From assembly GCF_004353915.1 (NCBI RefSeq), contig NZ_SMRP01000018.1:122244-164405 (forward strand): a DNA stretch of 42,162 bases, written 5' to 3'. Below, in pieces: positions 33,766-41,228 of this stretch. Each line of letters opens with the position of its first letter. The first letter of the stretch is position 1. The stretch comes from Paraburkholderia silviterrae. GTDB lineage: Bacteria > Pseudomonadota > Gammaproteobacteria > Burkholderiales > Burkholderiaceae. The notes beneath the pieces are model-generated. The model did not search any database and was not told where the DNA came from. It saw only the letters and a program-made list of their open reading frames with translations. Both the position numbers and the translations under genes were made by a program.

Positions 33766-34209
33766 GATGTCTCCTTTTATTCGATGGCAATGCGTCACGC
33801 CTGCGGCTCCGCGAAGGCGCACCGTCGAGATTTGACAAGCGAATCGCGGGCGTGACAAAAGATGAATCGTCAGCGGATGGATGATGTGAGATCAACCGTC
33901 AGCGGCGGACGGAATTCACCGCGCAGGCGAAAAAGGGCGGTTTCATGAGGCAGCGCTGATTCGTCGAGCCCGACGCGCTGGCGCAAGCGACCAGGGGAAG
34001 CCGCAGGCCTCTTCCTCGCGCCGGGAACGGGTTTTCATGCGGATGGCGTTTTGACCGCCGCGATAGGGATGGCTGATCGGGCCGGTAGGGGTTGAGCCCC
34101 GCACACCCCCCTAGAATCCTATCCAGCTCCCGCGCAGCGCCGCCCGCGCGGCGGGGCGGCCGGCCAGTCCGAACCCGGCACATACCCTGGCACATACGCA
34201 TAACGAACC
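33766..34209. promoter_or_regulatory. 444-bp divergent gap upstream of dsdX and the oxidoreductase operon
   Basis: No convincing gene lies here. The left end must carry the DsdC-dependent promoter of dsdXA, and the right end the promoter of the rightward operon. A small GGGG/CCCC hairpin (near 34084-34100) and a C tract (cacacccccc) lie about 100 bp before the start at 34210. I could not identify a clear LysR half-site pair. Confidence 0.4.
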
Positions 34210-34554
34210 ATGATCCAGATTCTCGATGAAATCACGCTCGCCCCTGAGCGCGTTCCGGAGGTGCTCGCATTGCTGCGGCAACACTATCTGCCTGGCCACG
34301 CGTCACGCGGGCTGAGCCTGGCCGGACAGTGGGTGTCGCCGCCGGTTGCGATTCCCGGACAGTCCAACCTGCTGTGGCTGTTGTGGCAGGTCGCCGATGC
34401 ACCGGCCTACTACCGCATGCGTGCGATGACCGATGCCGCGGTTGTCGGCTTCTGGGCGAACGTCGATGCCATCTGCGAGAGCCGGCGGCGCCATGTGATG
34501 GTCGACGCGCAGACGCCGCTGCCCGCTCCGCTGGAGGCGCATCATGCGGCATGA
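34210..34554 (+). CDS. Small ferredoxin-like barrel protein (NIPSNAP / Dabb-like)
   Basis: The 114-residue protein begins MIQILDEITLAPERVPEVLALLRQ, and its pattern of strands and helices (LLWLLWQVADAPAYYRMRA, VGFWANVDAICESRRRH) suits a dimeric alpha+beta barrel like the NIPSNAP or Dabb families. Members are often small enzymes or binding proteins in secondary or aromatic metabolism. It is the first gene of a five-gene operon and overlaps the next by 11 bp. No catalytic residue is evident. Confidence 0.6.
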   Translation: MIQILDEITLAPERVPEVLALLRQHYLPGHASRGLSLAGQWVSPPVAIPGQSNLLWLLWQVADAPAYYRMRAMTDAAVVGFWANVDAICESRRRHVMVDAQTPLPAPLEAHHAA

Positions 34555-35176
34555 GACTGCCCAGGTCTTCATCGTCGCGGGCGCCGACACGAACGCGATC
34601 GAACGCGCTGTAGAGGCGCGCGTCGCCGGACTGCCCGGTCTCCGCCGTGTCGGCTTCGCACGCAATCTCGAAGGGAGCTGGGGCGCCGGCGACTACACGC
34701 TCGACCTCGTGCCTGGCGACGACGCACCGGCATGCGATGCCGTATTCGCCGACCTCGCCGCGATAGCTGGCGTCGCCCGTATCGATCACGTCGGATGCCT
34801 GAGCATAGGTGGCGGACTGCGCGATGCGGGCTTGCGCGAGGGCATCTGGCGCACGCTGATGCTGCGGGTCCGCGCTGGGGCCAGTGACAGTCAGGTCGCG
34901 GCGCTCGAGCGCGACTTGCTGCAAATGCCCGCGTTCATGTCCGGCATCCGCAACTGGCGGTTGAGCCGCGTCGCCACGCCCGGCACGTGGACGCACGTCT
35001 GGCAGCAGGAATTCGCGCGGGCCGATGACCTGCTCGGCGAATACCTGTTGCATCCGTTCCACTGGGGCTGGGTCGACCGATGGTTCGATGCTGAACATCC
35101 CCAATGGACTGTCGAAGCGATCTCGCACGCGTTCTGTCCGCTTGCGTCGAGTCTGCTGACGGCCACCGCTTCGTAG
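34544..35176 (+). CDS. Tandem Dabb-type alpha/beta-barrel protein
   Basis: The 210-residue protein appears to hold two barrel modules: residues about 5-95 (VFIVAGADTNAIERAVEARV) and 100-200 (LMLRVRAGASDSQVAALERDL, then HVWQQEFARADDLLGEYLLHPFHWG split by a turn). The second matches the stress-responsive A/B barrel (Dabb) family, especially the terminal LHPFHWGWVDRWF region. It starts within the end of the previous gene, so translation is probably coupled. It may form a complex with that protein. Function in the pathway is unknown. Confidence 0.68.
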   Translation: MRHETAQVFIVAGADTNAIERAVEARVAGLPGLRRVGFARNLEGSWGAGDYTLDLVPGDDAPACDAVFADLAAIAGVARIDHVGCLSIGGGLRDAGLREGIWRTLMLRVRAGASDSQVAALERDLLQMPAFMSGIRNWRLSRVATPGTWTHVWQQEFARADDLLGEYLLHPFHWGWVDRWFDAEHPQWTVEAISHAFCPLASSLLTATAS

Positions 35177-35255
35177 TGCCCCTCGCGGTACATCTCGCAG
35201 TACATCTCGCAGTGCGCCGAATACGGCGAATCGAATAAATAAAGGAGACACCCCT

Positions 35256-36248
35256 GTGCGAGCTATCCAGATCGACCGCACCGGTCCTTCGGATCTGATG
35301 ACCCTGGCGGACCTGCCCACACCCGAGCCCGGCCCCGGCGAGGTGCTGATCCGCGTCGCCTGCGCCGGCGTCAACCCCGCCGACTGGAAGTGCCGTGAGG
35401 GCTATCTTGGCGCGTTCATCGAATACACGTTCCCGTTCGTGATCGGCTTCGACGCGGCCGGTGTCGTCGTCGCGCTGGGGGAGGGCGTCGACGGGCCGCC
35501 GCCCGGCACGCGCGTCTTCGCGCAAACGGACGTGGGCGCCGGCAAGTGGGGCTCGTATGCCGAGTTTGTGTCGGTGCGTCACGACTCGGTCGTTCGCATT
35601 CCTGATGACATGAGCTTCGCGCAGGCCGCCGCGACGCCGACGCCGGCACTGGCCGCCTGGGCAGGCGTCTTCGACGACGGTGGCTTGCGCGCCGGACAAA
35701 AGATCCTGATTCATGGCGGCGCCGGCGCCGTCGGCACGTTTGCGATCCAGTTCGCCAGGCAGGCGGGCGCCGAAGTCGCGGTCACTAGCGCAGCACACAA
35801 CCGGTCCTATGTGGAGGCGCTCGGCAGCAACCTCGTTATCGACTACCAGTCCGAGGATATCGGGGCCGCCGTGAAGGCGTGGGCGCCGCAGGGCGTCGAT
35901 GTCGTGCTCGACGCCGTTGGCGCAGGCACTTTGCCCGCCGCGCTGGACCTGCTGGCAACGGGCGGGGTGCTCGTCAACATCATGACGCTCACCGCCGAAG
36001 ACGCCGAGCGATTGCCGGCGCTTGCCGCCGAGGCAGGCAAGCGCGGTCTGCGTACCGCGATGACCTTCAGCCGCATGCCGAGCGGCGAGCGTCTCAGCCG
36101 TATCGCCGCGCTCGTCGAGCAGGCCGGCCTGCGAACACCGCGCATCGAAACCCTGCCGCTCGAACAGGCCGCGCGCGCGCTGGACCTCGTTCAGTTGGGC
36201 AAAGCCAAAGCGAAACTGGTCCTCGACGTGGCCGATCTGGCCGGCTGA
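35256..36248 (+). CDS. NADP-dependent quinone-oxidoreductase-like MDR enzyme
   Basis: The 330-residue protein starts at GTG 35256, with AAAGGAG upstream. It has the medium-chain reductase fold: N-terminal catalytic domain (about 1-120, with ACAGVNPADWKCREG and FVIGFDAAGVV) and a Rossmann domain with the glycine motif HGGAGAVGTFAIQ near residue 150. The zinc-ligand cysteines of alcohol dehydrogenases are absent, which places it with quinone or enone reductases. It would reduce a carbon-carbon double bond or quinone using NADPH. It lies third in the operon. Confidence 0.85.
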   Translation: MRAIQIDRTGPSDLMTLADLPTPEPGPGEVLIRVACAGVNPADWKCREGYLGAFIEYTFPFVIGFDAAGVVVALGEGVDGPPPGTRVFAQTDVGAGKWGSYAEFVSVRHDSVVRIPDDMSFAQAAATPTPALAAWAGVFDDGGLRAGQKILIHGGAGAVGTFAIQFARQAGAEVAVTSAAHNRSYVEALGSNLVIDYQSEDIGAAVKAWAPQGVDVVLDAVGAGTLPAALDLLATGGVLVNIMTLTAEDAERLPALAAEAGKRGLRTAMTFSRMPSGERLSRIAALVEQAGLRTPRIETLPLEQAARALDLVQLGKAKAKLVLDVADLAG

Positions 36249-36284
36249 CATCAACTCAATATCGCTAATCACTAAGGAAAGCTG

Positions 36285-37160
36285 ATGAATGACATCGGAA
36301 CGCAGAAACTCGCGGGCAAGTGCGCGCTCGTGACTGGCGCGAGCCGCGGCATCGGCCGCGCGATCGCGCAGCGGCTCGCCGCCGAAGGCGCCACCGTGGT
36401 GGTGACCGCGCGCAGCCTGGGGAGCACAGGGGACGTTGCCGGCACGCTGGCGGAGACGGTCGCGCTGATCGAGAGCGCGGGCGGCCGCGCGATTGCGCTT
36501 GCCGCCGATCTGACCGATGCCGTCGGGCGCGATGCGCTCGTCGAGCGTGCGGCGCAGGCCGCTGGCGGGCTCGACATCCTGATCAACAACGCGGGCGTTG
36601 CCGATTACGAGTGCGTCGATCAGATGCCCATGGAGATGTTCGAGCGCACCTTCGACCACTATCTGCGCATTCCGTTCGCTCTCGCGCAGGCGGCGATTCC
36701 GCTGATGCGCTCGCGCGGCGCGGGCTGGATCGTGAATGTCGGCTCGGTGACAGCGCTGCCGCCGCTGCGGCCCTACGACGATTTCGCGCGTGCGGGGGGC
36801 GCCACCGTGTACGCAGCGGTGAAGGCCGCGCTGTCGCGCTTCACGCAGGGACTCGCGGCCGAACTCGAGGCCGATGGGATTGCCGTCAATCTGGTGGCGC
36901 CGAGCACCGCGATCCGCACGCCCGGCGCGGCCCGCTACATCCCGGAGGGCTACCCGACCGAGGACGTCGCTTATCTGGCCGAGACGGCGCTCGCGTTCTG
37001 CCTGCTGCCGGCGCGCGAGCGCACGGGCGTCATCGCGCACAGCCTGCATTTTCCGCTCGCGAACGCGTTGCAGGTGCGCTCGCTCGATGGGCGCACCGTG
37101 CTGCCGCCGCCGACGGTGCCGGCCTACGCGCATCCGCACATCAACCCTAAGGGAGCTTGA
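36285..37160 (+). CDS. Short-chain dehydrogenase/reductase
   Basis: The 291-residue enzyme has the classical SDR motifs: cofactor loop TGASRGIG (about 17-24), NNAG (about 103-106), a catalytic Ser in VGSVTAL, and the YxxxK pair in VYAAVKAALSRF. An insertion between the Ser and Tyr (PPLRPYDDFARAGG) is longer than usual. It starts at ATG 36285 after the MDR gene and is followed two bases after its stop by the second SDR. It probably oxidises or reduces a hydroxyl or ketone group in the same pathway. Confidence 0.88.
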   Translation: MNDIGTQKLAGKCALVTGASRGIGRAIAQRLAAEGATVVVTARSLGSTGDVAGTLAETVALIESAGGRAIALAADLTDAVGRDALVERAAQAAGGLDILINNAGVADYECVDQMPMEMFERTFDHYLRIPFALAQAAIPLMRSRGAGWIVNVGSVTALPPLRPYDDFARAGGATVYAAVKAALSRFTQGLAAELEADGIAVNLVAPSTAIRTPGAARYIPEGYPTEDVAYLAETALAFCLLPARERTGVIAHSLHFPLANALQVRSLDGRTVLPPPTVPAYAHPHINPKGA

Positions 37161-37162
37161 AC

Positions 37163-37987
37163 ATGACGACATCGATTCGCTTCGACGGCGGGACGGCCGT
37201 CATCACGGGCGCGGCCAGCGGCATTGGCAGCGGACTTGCGCGGCACGCGGCCGGGCTTGGCATGCGCCTCGTGCTCGCCGATCTCGATGCGGCACGGCTC
37301 GACGCGTTCGCCGCGACACTCGACACTGAAGTGCTGTGCGTGCCGACCGACGTCAGCCGGCCGGAAGCCGTCGAGGCGCTGGCGCAAGCCGCATGGCAAC
37401 GCTTCGACGGTGTCGATCTGCTGTTCAACAATGCCGGCGTTATGGCAACCGGCTTCAGTTGGGAAATTTCGCCTGAACGCTTCGAGCGCAGCTTTGCCGT
37501 GAACGTGCACGGCGTGCTCAACGGCATGCGCAGCTTTGTGCCGCGCATGCTCGAACGCAACGTGCCTGCACGCATCGTGAATACTGCTTCGATTGGCGGG
37601 TTCTTGCCGAGTCCGCTGATGGCGCCTTATTCGGCGACGAAGTTCGCGGTGGTGGCGCTGACCGAATCGCTGCATGGCGAGCTGAAGATGCTCGGCGCGC
37701 CGATCGGCGTCTCGTTGCTTGCACCGGGGCCGGTGCAAAGCTCGATCTTCGATGATCCGTTCGGTGGCGCACATGATCGCGCTGAGGTGCGCGGGTTCGT
37801 TGACACGATGCGCAAGATGCTGAGCGCCAATGGCATTACGCCGGATCAGTTCGCCGAACGCGTGTTCGAAGGGATTCGGGAGGGGTGTTATTGGCTGCTC
37901 CCGCAGCCGGAGATGATCGATCAAGCATTGCAATTTCGGACTCGGGAAATTCTGGCTAGACGTGATCCGGAGTTGCCCGCGTATTAA
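37163..37987 (+). CDS. Short-chain dehydrogenase/reductase, second
   Basis: The 274-residue SDR carries TGAASGIGSG (about 14-23), NNAGVM, TASIGG and the catalytic YSATK. ATG 37163 lies two bases after the previous stop, with AAGGGAG upstream; the frame's TTG at 37157 is not needed. It closes the five-gene operon. Its last 35 codons shift toward T-ending codons, and the 57 bases at 37981-38037, covering its last codons and the gap before repeat copy B, contain one C only. Confidence 0.87.
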   Translation: MTTSIRFDGGTAVITGAASGIGSGLARHAAGLGMRLVLADLDAARLDAFAATLDTEVLCVPTDVSRPEAVEALAQAAWQRFDGVDLLFNNAGVMATGFSWEISPERFERSFAVNVHGVLNGMRSFVPRMLERNVPARIVNTASIGGFLPSPLMAPYSATKFAVVALTESLHGELKMLGAPIGVSLLAPGPVQSSIFDDPFGGAHDRAEVRGFVDTMRKMLSANGITPDQFAERVFEGIREGCYWLLPQPEMIDQALQFRTREILARRDPELPAY

Positions 37988-38012
37988 TGACTTGTTTGAG
38001 TGTTGATTGGTG

Positions 38013-38036
38013 GTGTTGGTGTTGGTGTTGGTGTTG
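38013..38036 (+). repeat. Hexanucleotide GTGTTG tandem repeat
   Basis: Four exact head-to-tail copies of GTGTTG directly precede the TTGGCC end of copy B. The tract contains no C and is part of the T/G-rich run entering the repeat. It could expand or contract by slippage. Confidence 0.85.
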
Positions 38037-38288
38037 GCCTTTCCTTGTTTTCATGTCGGTATATTAGTGTTGCCCCTGTGCGGGGCGGCACCTACTTTTC
38101 TTTGCAGCGGCAAAGAAAAGTAGGCAAAAGAAAGCCGCTCAAACCGCCAGTGTGACGCAGTCCACCACTCGACCTATATCGGAGCGGCTCCGGGGCGTCT
38201 GTCGCCACGCGTCGTCACCCGGAGTGACTAAGGGCTCATCCATCCGGCGGCGCTGCGCGCGCCTTGGGGCATAACTCAAACCAGTGGG
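38034..38288 (+). repeat. Dispersed structured repeat, copy B
   Basis: This 255-bp copy runs from TTGGCC to CAGTGGG and closely matches copy A, including the GCCCC/GGGGC hairpin and the 15-bp CCTACTTTTCTTTGC stem. Differences are mostly single bases in the loops and the far half. It begins 47 bp past the SDR stop. Confidence 0.9.
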
Positions 38289-38397
38289 ATGCACGTGTAT
38301 TTATAGGACTCCAACGTATTCATCAGGCGGCACACCCGCTCATTCGCTGGGCAGCACGCTCGGTTTTCCTTGCAGACCCTTCCGCCCGCGCGTAGCG

Positions 38398-38616
38398 CGT
38401 GGCGGGAAGGATGAGTCCTTTGTCACTGAGGTGGAGTGTGCGAGGTGACGGATGCCCCGGAGCCGCTCCGATTAGAGGGCAGTGGTGGACGGCGTCACAC
38501 TGGCGGTTTGAGCCGCTTTCTTTTGCCTACTTTTCTTTGCGGCTGCAAAGAAAAGTAGGTGCCGCCCCGCACAGGGGCAACACTAATATACCGACATGAA
38601 AACAAGGAAAGGCCAA
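38398..38616 (-). repeat. Dispersed structured repeat, copy C (inverted)
   Basis: Read on the minus strand from 38616, this copy matches copy B closely for about 150 bp (both hairpins included) and then diverges, ending near 38398. With copy B it forms an inverted pair about 583 bp long around a 109-bp spacer. Its outer TTGGCC end faces the DUF1329 start instead of a gene end. Confidence 0.88.
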
Positions 38617-38748
38617 AGCCACTAAAAACCACACCAAAACCAAAAAATCACAATTTCAAACCGCTCACTGAGAGCGTTGCACCCGCAGCTCACTCGGGCG
38701 ACGCTATCGCCTGTACCCGTCCTTAACCTTAAATCATAAGGAATACAA

Positions 38749-40131
38749 ATGAATAAAACCATTCACCTAACCATACCCATCTGCGCACTCGCGGCGGGCC
38801 TCACGCTAGCGACGGCGTCGTTCTCAAAAACCACCCCCGAAGACATAGCAAAGCTCGACGGCCCGCTCACGCCGATGGGCGCCGAGCGCGCCGGCAACGC
38901 GGACGGCACCATCCCCGCGTGGACTGGCAAGTGGCTCGGCGCGCCGCCGGACATCAACTACAAGCAGGGCGAGCGCTTTCCCGACCCGTACGCGAGCGAC
39001 AAGCCGCTCTTCACGATCACCGCGCAGAACATGCAGCAGTACGCGGCGCGTCTCACCGACGGCGAGAAGGCGCTTCTCAAGAAGTATCCGGATACCTTCA
39101 AGATCACTGTGTATCCGAGCCATCGCGACTTCCGCTATTCAGACGACGTCTACAAGGCGATCCGCACCTACGCACCGCAGACGACCATGACGCCGGACCA
39201 GAACGGCTTGAAGGATTTTCCGCCGGTCGCGCCGTTCCCGGTGCCCAAGGACGGGGTGGAAGCCATGTGGAACCTGCGCTTTGCCTCGCTGATCGAGTGC
39301 GAGAGCGCCACCTACGACCAGGCGGTCGTCTATCCGGACGGCAACATCGCCCGGGGCAAGGTGAACTACTTCATCTACGGGCCGCGCGGCGCCATTCCGT
39401 TCCAGCCCTCCAATAACCCGCTCGTGAACAAGACGTTCGCGCGCGTGCAAACCCAGTTGCCGTTGTCCGACCGCGGCTCGCTCATCGTGAGCTACGACAT
39501 GTGGAACGAGGAAGGCTCGGATACGCGCCGCGCGTGGCAATACAACCCCGGCACACGCCGGGTGCGCCAGATGCCCGAGTACGGCTTCGACCAGCCGATC
39601 GGTCCGGGCGGGTTCCGCACGGTGGACGACGACCGTCTCTTCAACGGCTCGGGTGAACGCTACGACTGGAAGATCCTCGGCAAGCGCGAGATCTACATCC
39701 CGTACGACAACTACAAGCTGATGGACCCGTCGATCAAGTACAGCGACCTGCTGACGAAGGGCCACGAAAACATGCAGTACATGCGCTTCGAACTGCATCG
39801 CGTGTGGGTGCTGCAGGCGACGCTGAAGCCGGGCTTCCGCCACCAGTACGCCAAGCGCGTGCTGTATCTCGACGAGGACAGCTGGAACGCAGTCGCCGCC
39901 GACAACTACGACGCGCGCGGCACGCTGTGGCGCATGAATCTCGCGCCGACGCTCTATGCCTACGACGCCAGATCGTTCTATTCGACCTCGGTGTTCTATC
40001 ACGACCTGATCTCAGGCGCGTACTATGCGGACCGTCTGTCGAATCAGGAGGAGATGCCGATTCTCACGCATACGTCGAACATGACCGAGGCGTTTTTCTC
40101 CCCCGACTCGATCCGGGGCGACGGCAACTGA
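38749..40131 (+). CDS. DUF1329 exported protein
   Basis: The 460-residue protein has a signal peptide (about 1-26) and a DUF1329 domain through most of the rest; the region VYPSHRDFRYSDDVYKA and GTRRVRQMPEYGFD near the middle are typical. Family members resemble lipoprotein-carrier folds (LolA/LolB-like) and usually lie beside DUF1302 and RND-type genes that move steroids or hydrocarbons through the envelope; none of those are here, so this is an orphan copy. ATAAGGA precedes the ATG. The first 34 codons are unusually A-ending (10), mirroring the G-poor tract beside copy C. Confidence 0.88.
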   Translation: MNKTIHLTIPICALAAGLTLATASFSKTTPEDIAKLDGPLTPMGAERAGNADGTIPAWTGKWLGAPPDINYKQGERFPDPYASDKPLFTITAQNMQQYAARLTDGEKALLKKYPDTFKITVYPSHRDFRYSDDVYKAIRTYAPQTTMTPDQNGLKDFPPVAPFPVPKDGVEAMWNLRFASLIECESATYDQAVVYPDGNIARGKVNYFIYGPRGAIPFQPSNNPLVNKTFARVQTQLPLSDRGSLIVSYDMWNEEGSDTRRAWQYNPGTRRVRQMPEYGFDQPIGPGGFRTVDDDRLFNGSGERYDWKILGKREIYIPYDNYKLMDPSIKYSDLLTKGHENMQYMRFELHRVWVLQATLKPGFRHQYAKRVLYLDEDSWNAVAADNYDARGTLWRMNLAPTLYAYDARSFYSTSVFYHDLISGAYYADRLSNQEEMPILTHTSNMTEAFFSPDSIRGDGN

Positions 40132-40148
40132 TGTCCGCCGTGGCGCGC

Positions 40149-40165
40149 CCCGCAGCTCCTGCGGG
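40149..40165 (+). terminator. GC-rich hairpin after the DUF1329 gene
   Basis: CCCGCAG / CTGCGGG form a 7-bp stem with a 3-nt loop, 17 bp after the stop at 40131. Flanking GCGC sequence could extend it with a bulge. No T run follows, so at best this is a Rho-assisted terminator. Confidence 0.3.
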
Positions 40166-40177
40166 CGCGCGCCGGGC

Positions 40178-40316
40178 ACAGGTATCGGCAAGCATTTCCA
40201 CGTGGTGGAAGGCGCGAATCACAGGTCGCTCTACGACGTGCTGAACGATGTCGATGAAGCGGTCTCGGTGCTCGCGCCGTTCTTCCTGCGTACGCTGAAG
40301 CAAGCAGTTCACGCCT
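40178..40316 (+). pseudogene. Remnant C terminus of an alpha/beta hydrolase
   Basis: One frame reads like the end of an alpha/beta hydrolase: HFHVVEGANHRSLYDVLNDV followed by a helix with APFFLRTLKQ. The catalytic-histidine context GANH is present. There is no start or nucleophile segment upstream, and the frame runs on without a stop into the antisense of gfa, so only a fragment survives. A chance frame cannot be excluded. Confidence 0.35.
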
Positions 40317-40884
40317 CGCGGTACGTACCCTTTGCCTTGGCCGCGTGCGTGGCCAGGAAGTCCATCAGCGCGGGGCTCAGGCAATCAAAGGGTTCCAGGC
40401 CCTTGTCGCGCAGGGTTTGCCGCACTTGCGCCATTTGCGAAGGCGGCGTTCCGCTCTCGATGATCGACGAGACGAACGCCGCGAAACCGGGGCCGTCCCA
40501 ACCGGCATCGCCGGACAGCTCGGTGTGGATGAAATCGAGCCCGAAGAACGGATGGTCCTTGTTCTCGATGCGGCCATACAGATGCGTGCCGCAGGCGGTG
40601 CAGGCATGGCGCTGGATAGTCGCCTTATCGTCGACGACCTTCAGCTTTTCGCCGTGTGCCACCACGGACAACTTCTCGCGCGGCACGACGCCCACGACAG
40701 AGAACACGGCGCCTGCGGGTTTCCAGCATTTGGTGCAACCGCATGCGTGGTTGAACAGCACCTGCGAAGCGACCTGCACTTCAACCGGGTCGCTGCTGCA
40801 TTTGCAGCGCAGCGTGCCGCCTGCGAAGTTCTCAATACCTTTCTTGATGCCCTGATCGACAGTCGGGTGAAGTGCAATGGCCAT
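40309..40884 (-). CDS. gfa: S-(hydroxymethyl)glutathione synthase (formaldehyde-activating enzyme)
   Basis: The 191-residue protein matches Gfa: zinc-binding cysteines Cys27/Cys29 (CKC), Cys48/Cys50/Cys53 (CGCTKC) and Cys95/Cys98 (CTAC) are all present, and the length is close to the Paracoccus enzyme. Gfa speeds the joining of formaldehyde to glutathione, the first step of glutathione-linked formaldehyde oxidation in the cytoplasm. AAGGAG precedes ATG 40884. The glutathione-dependent formaldehyde dehydrogenase is not in the window. Two FrmR/RcnR-type operator sequences lie about 85-125 bp upstream, so formaldehyde-responsive control is predicted. Confidence 0.92.
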   Translation of the reverse strand: MAIALHPTVDQGIKKGIENFAGGTLRCKCSSDPVEVQVASQVLFNHACGCTKCWKPAGAVFSVVGVVPREKLSVVAHGEKLKVVDDKATIQRHACTACGTHLYGRIENKDHPFFGLDFIHTELSGDAGWDGPGFAAFVSSIIESGTPPSQMAQVRQTLRDKGLEPFDCLSPALMDFLATHAAKAKGTYREA

Positions 40885-40969
40885 GATGTGTCTCCTTGAA
40901 GGCGCGTGAGCGGTGAACGGTCGTTCGGATCGACTCGCCCATTGGGGCGGGCGAGGGCGGATGAGCGTG

Positions 40970-40986
40970 ATACTGGGTATGAGTAT
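40970..40986. promoter_or_regulatory. FrmR/RcnR-type operator-like site, imperfect
   Basis: ATACTGGGTATGAGTAT has the TACT-N7-AGTA dyad with a partly degraded G tract. Its centre lies 23 bp from the stronger neighbour, about two helical turns, on the same DNA face. On the minus strand it includes TATACT, a possible -10 box for gfa. Confidence 0.55.
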
Positions 40987-40992
40987 AGGCCA

Positions 40993-41009
40993 ATACTGAG
41001 GGGGAGTAT
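40993..41009. promoter_or_regulatory. FrmR/RcnR-type operator-like site, strong
   Basis: ATACTGAGGGGGAGTAT fits the TACT-(G tract)-AGTA form described for RcnR/FrmR members of the CsoR repressor family. Its position upstream of gfa fits a formaldehyde-sensing FrmR regulator. No frmR gene lies in the window. Confidence 0.65.
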
Positions 41010-41228
41010 ACGGGGCGCGTGACGCGCCGTTGCGTACCGCAGGGCACGTTTTAGAAAAACTTAAGCATCGTGCATCGGCACACCTCTATTATTCGATTTT
41101 TTGAGTCCATATCCTTGGGCCAACGTTGTTCGCGCTATCCCGAAGGCTGTTCTGCTCTCGTTAACCCTCGCTTTTCGCGGTCAGGTCTCTAGCCTGCACC
41201 GCAAGCGACCTTTTCGAACAGGAATTCC

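Larger units (their letters stand above)
37988..38748. other. 761-bp intergenic region holding two inverted repeat copies
   Basis: The region holds no gene. From left to right it has a C-free GTGTTG tract, copy B, a 109-bp spacer, inverted copy C, a G-poor A/C-rich tract (38615-38662), and then normal sequence leading to the DUF1329 start. An open frame read through copy C (38399-38599) is a repeat artefact. Confidence 0.7.
40885..41228. promoter_or_regulatory. Divergent promoter region of gfa and the amino-acid binding protein
   Basis: The 344-bp gap holds the two operator-like sites described separately, a GGCGCG/CGCGCC hairpin at 41014-41028, and an AT-rich stretch (41047-41115) suited to the rightward promoter. 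No gene was seen. Confidence 0.5.

Noticed and set aside
34935..37172. 745-codon minus-strand ORF opposite the oxidoreductase operon
   Set aside because: It spans four well-supported plus-strand genes and has no domain pattern; stop-free antisense frames are common at this GC content.
38399..38599. Small plus-strand ORF in the 38.4-38.6 kb region
   Set aside because: It lies wholly inside repeat copy C, and the reading reflects the repeat.
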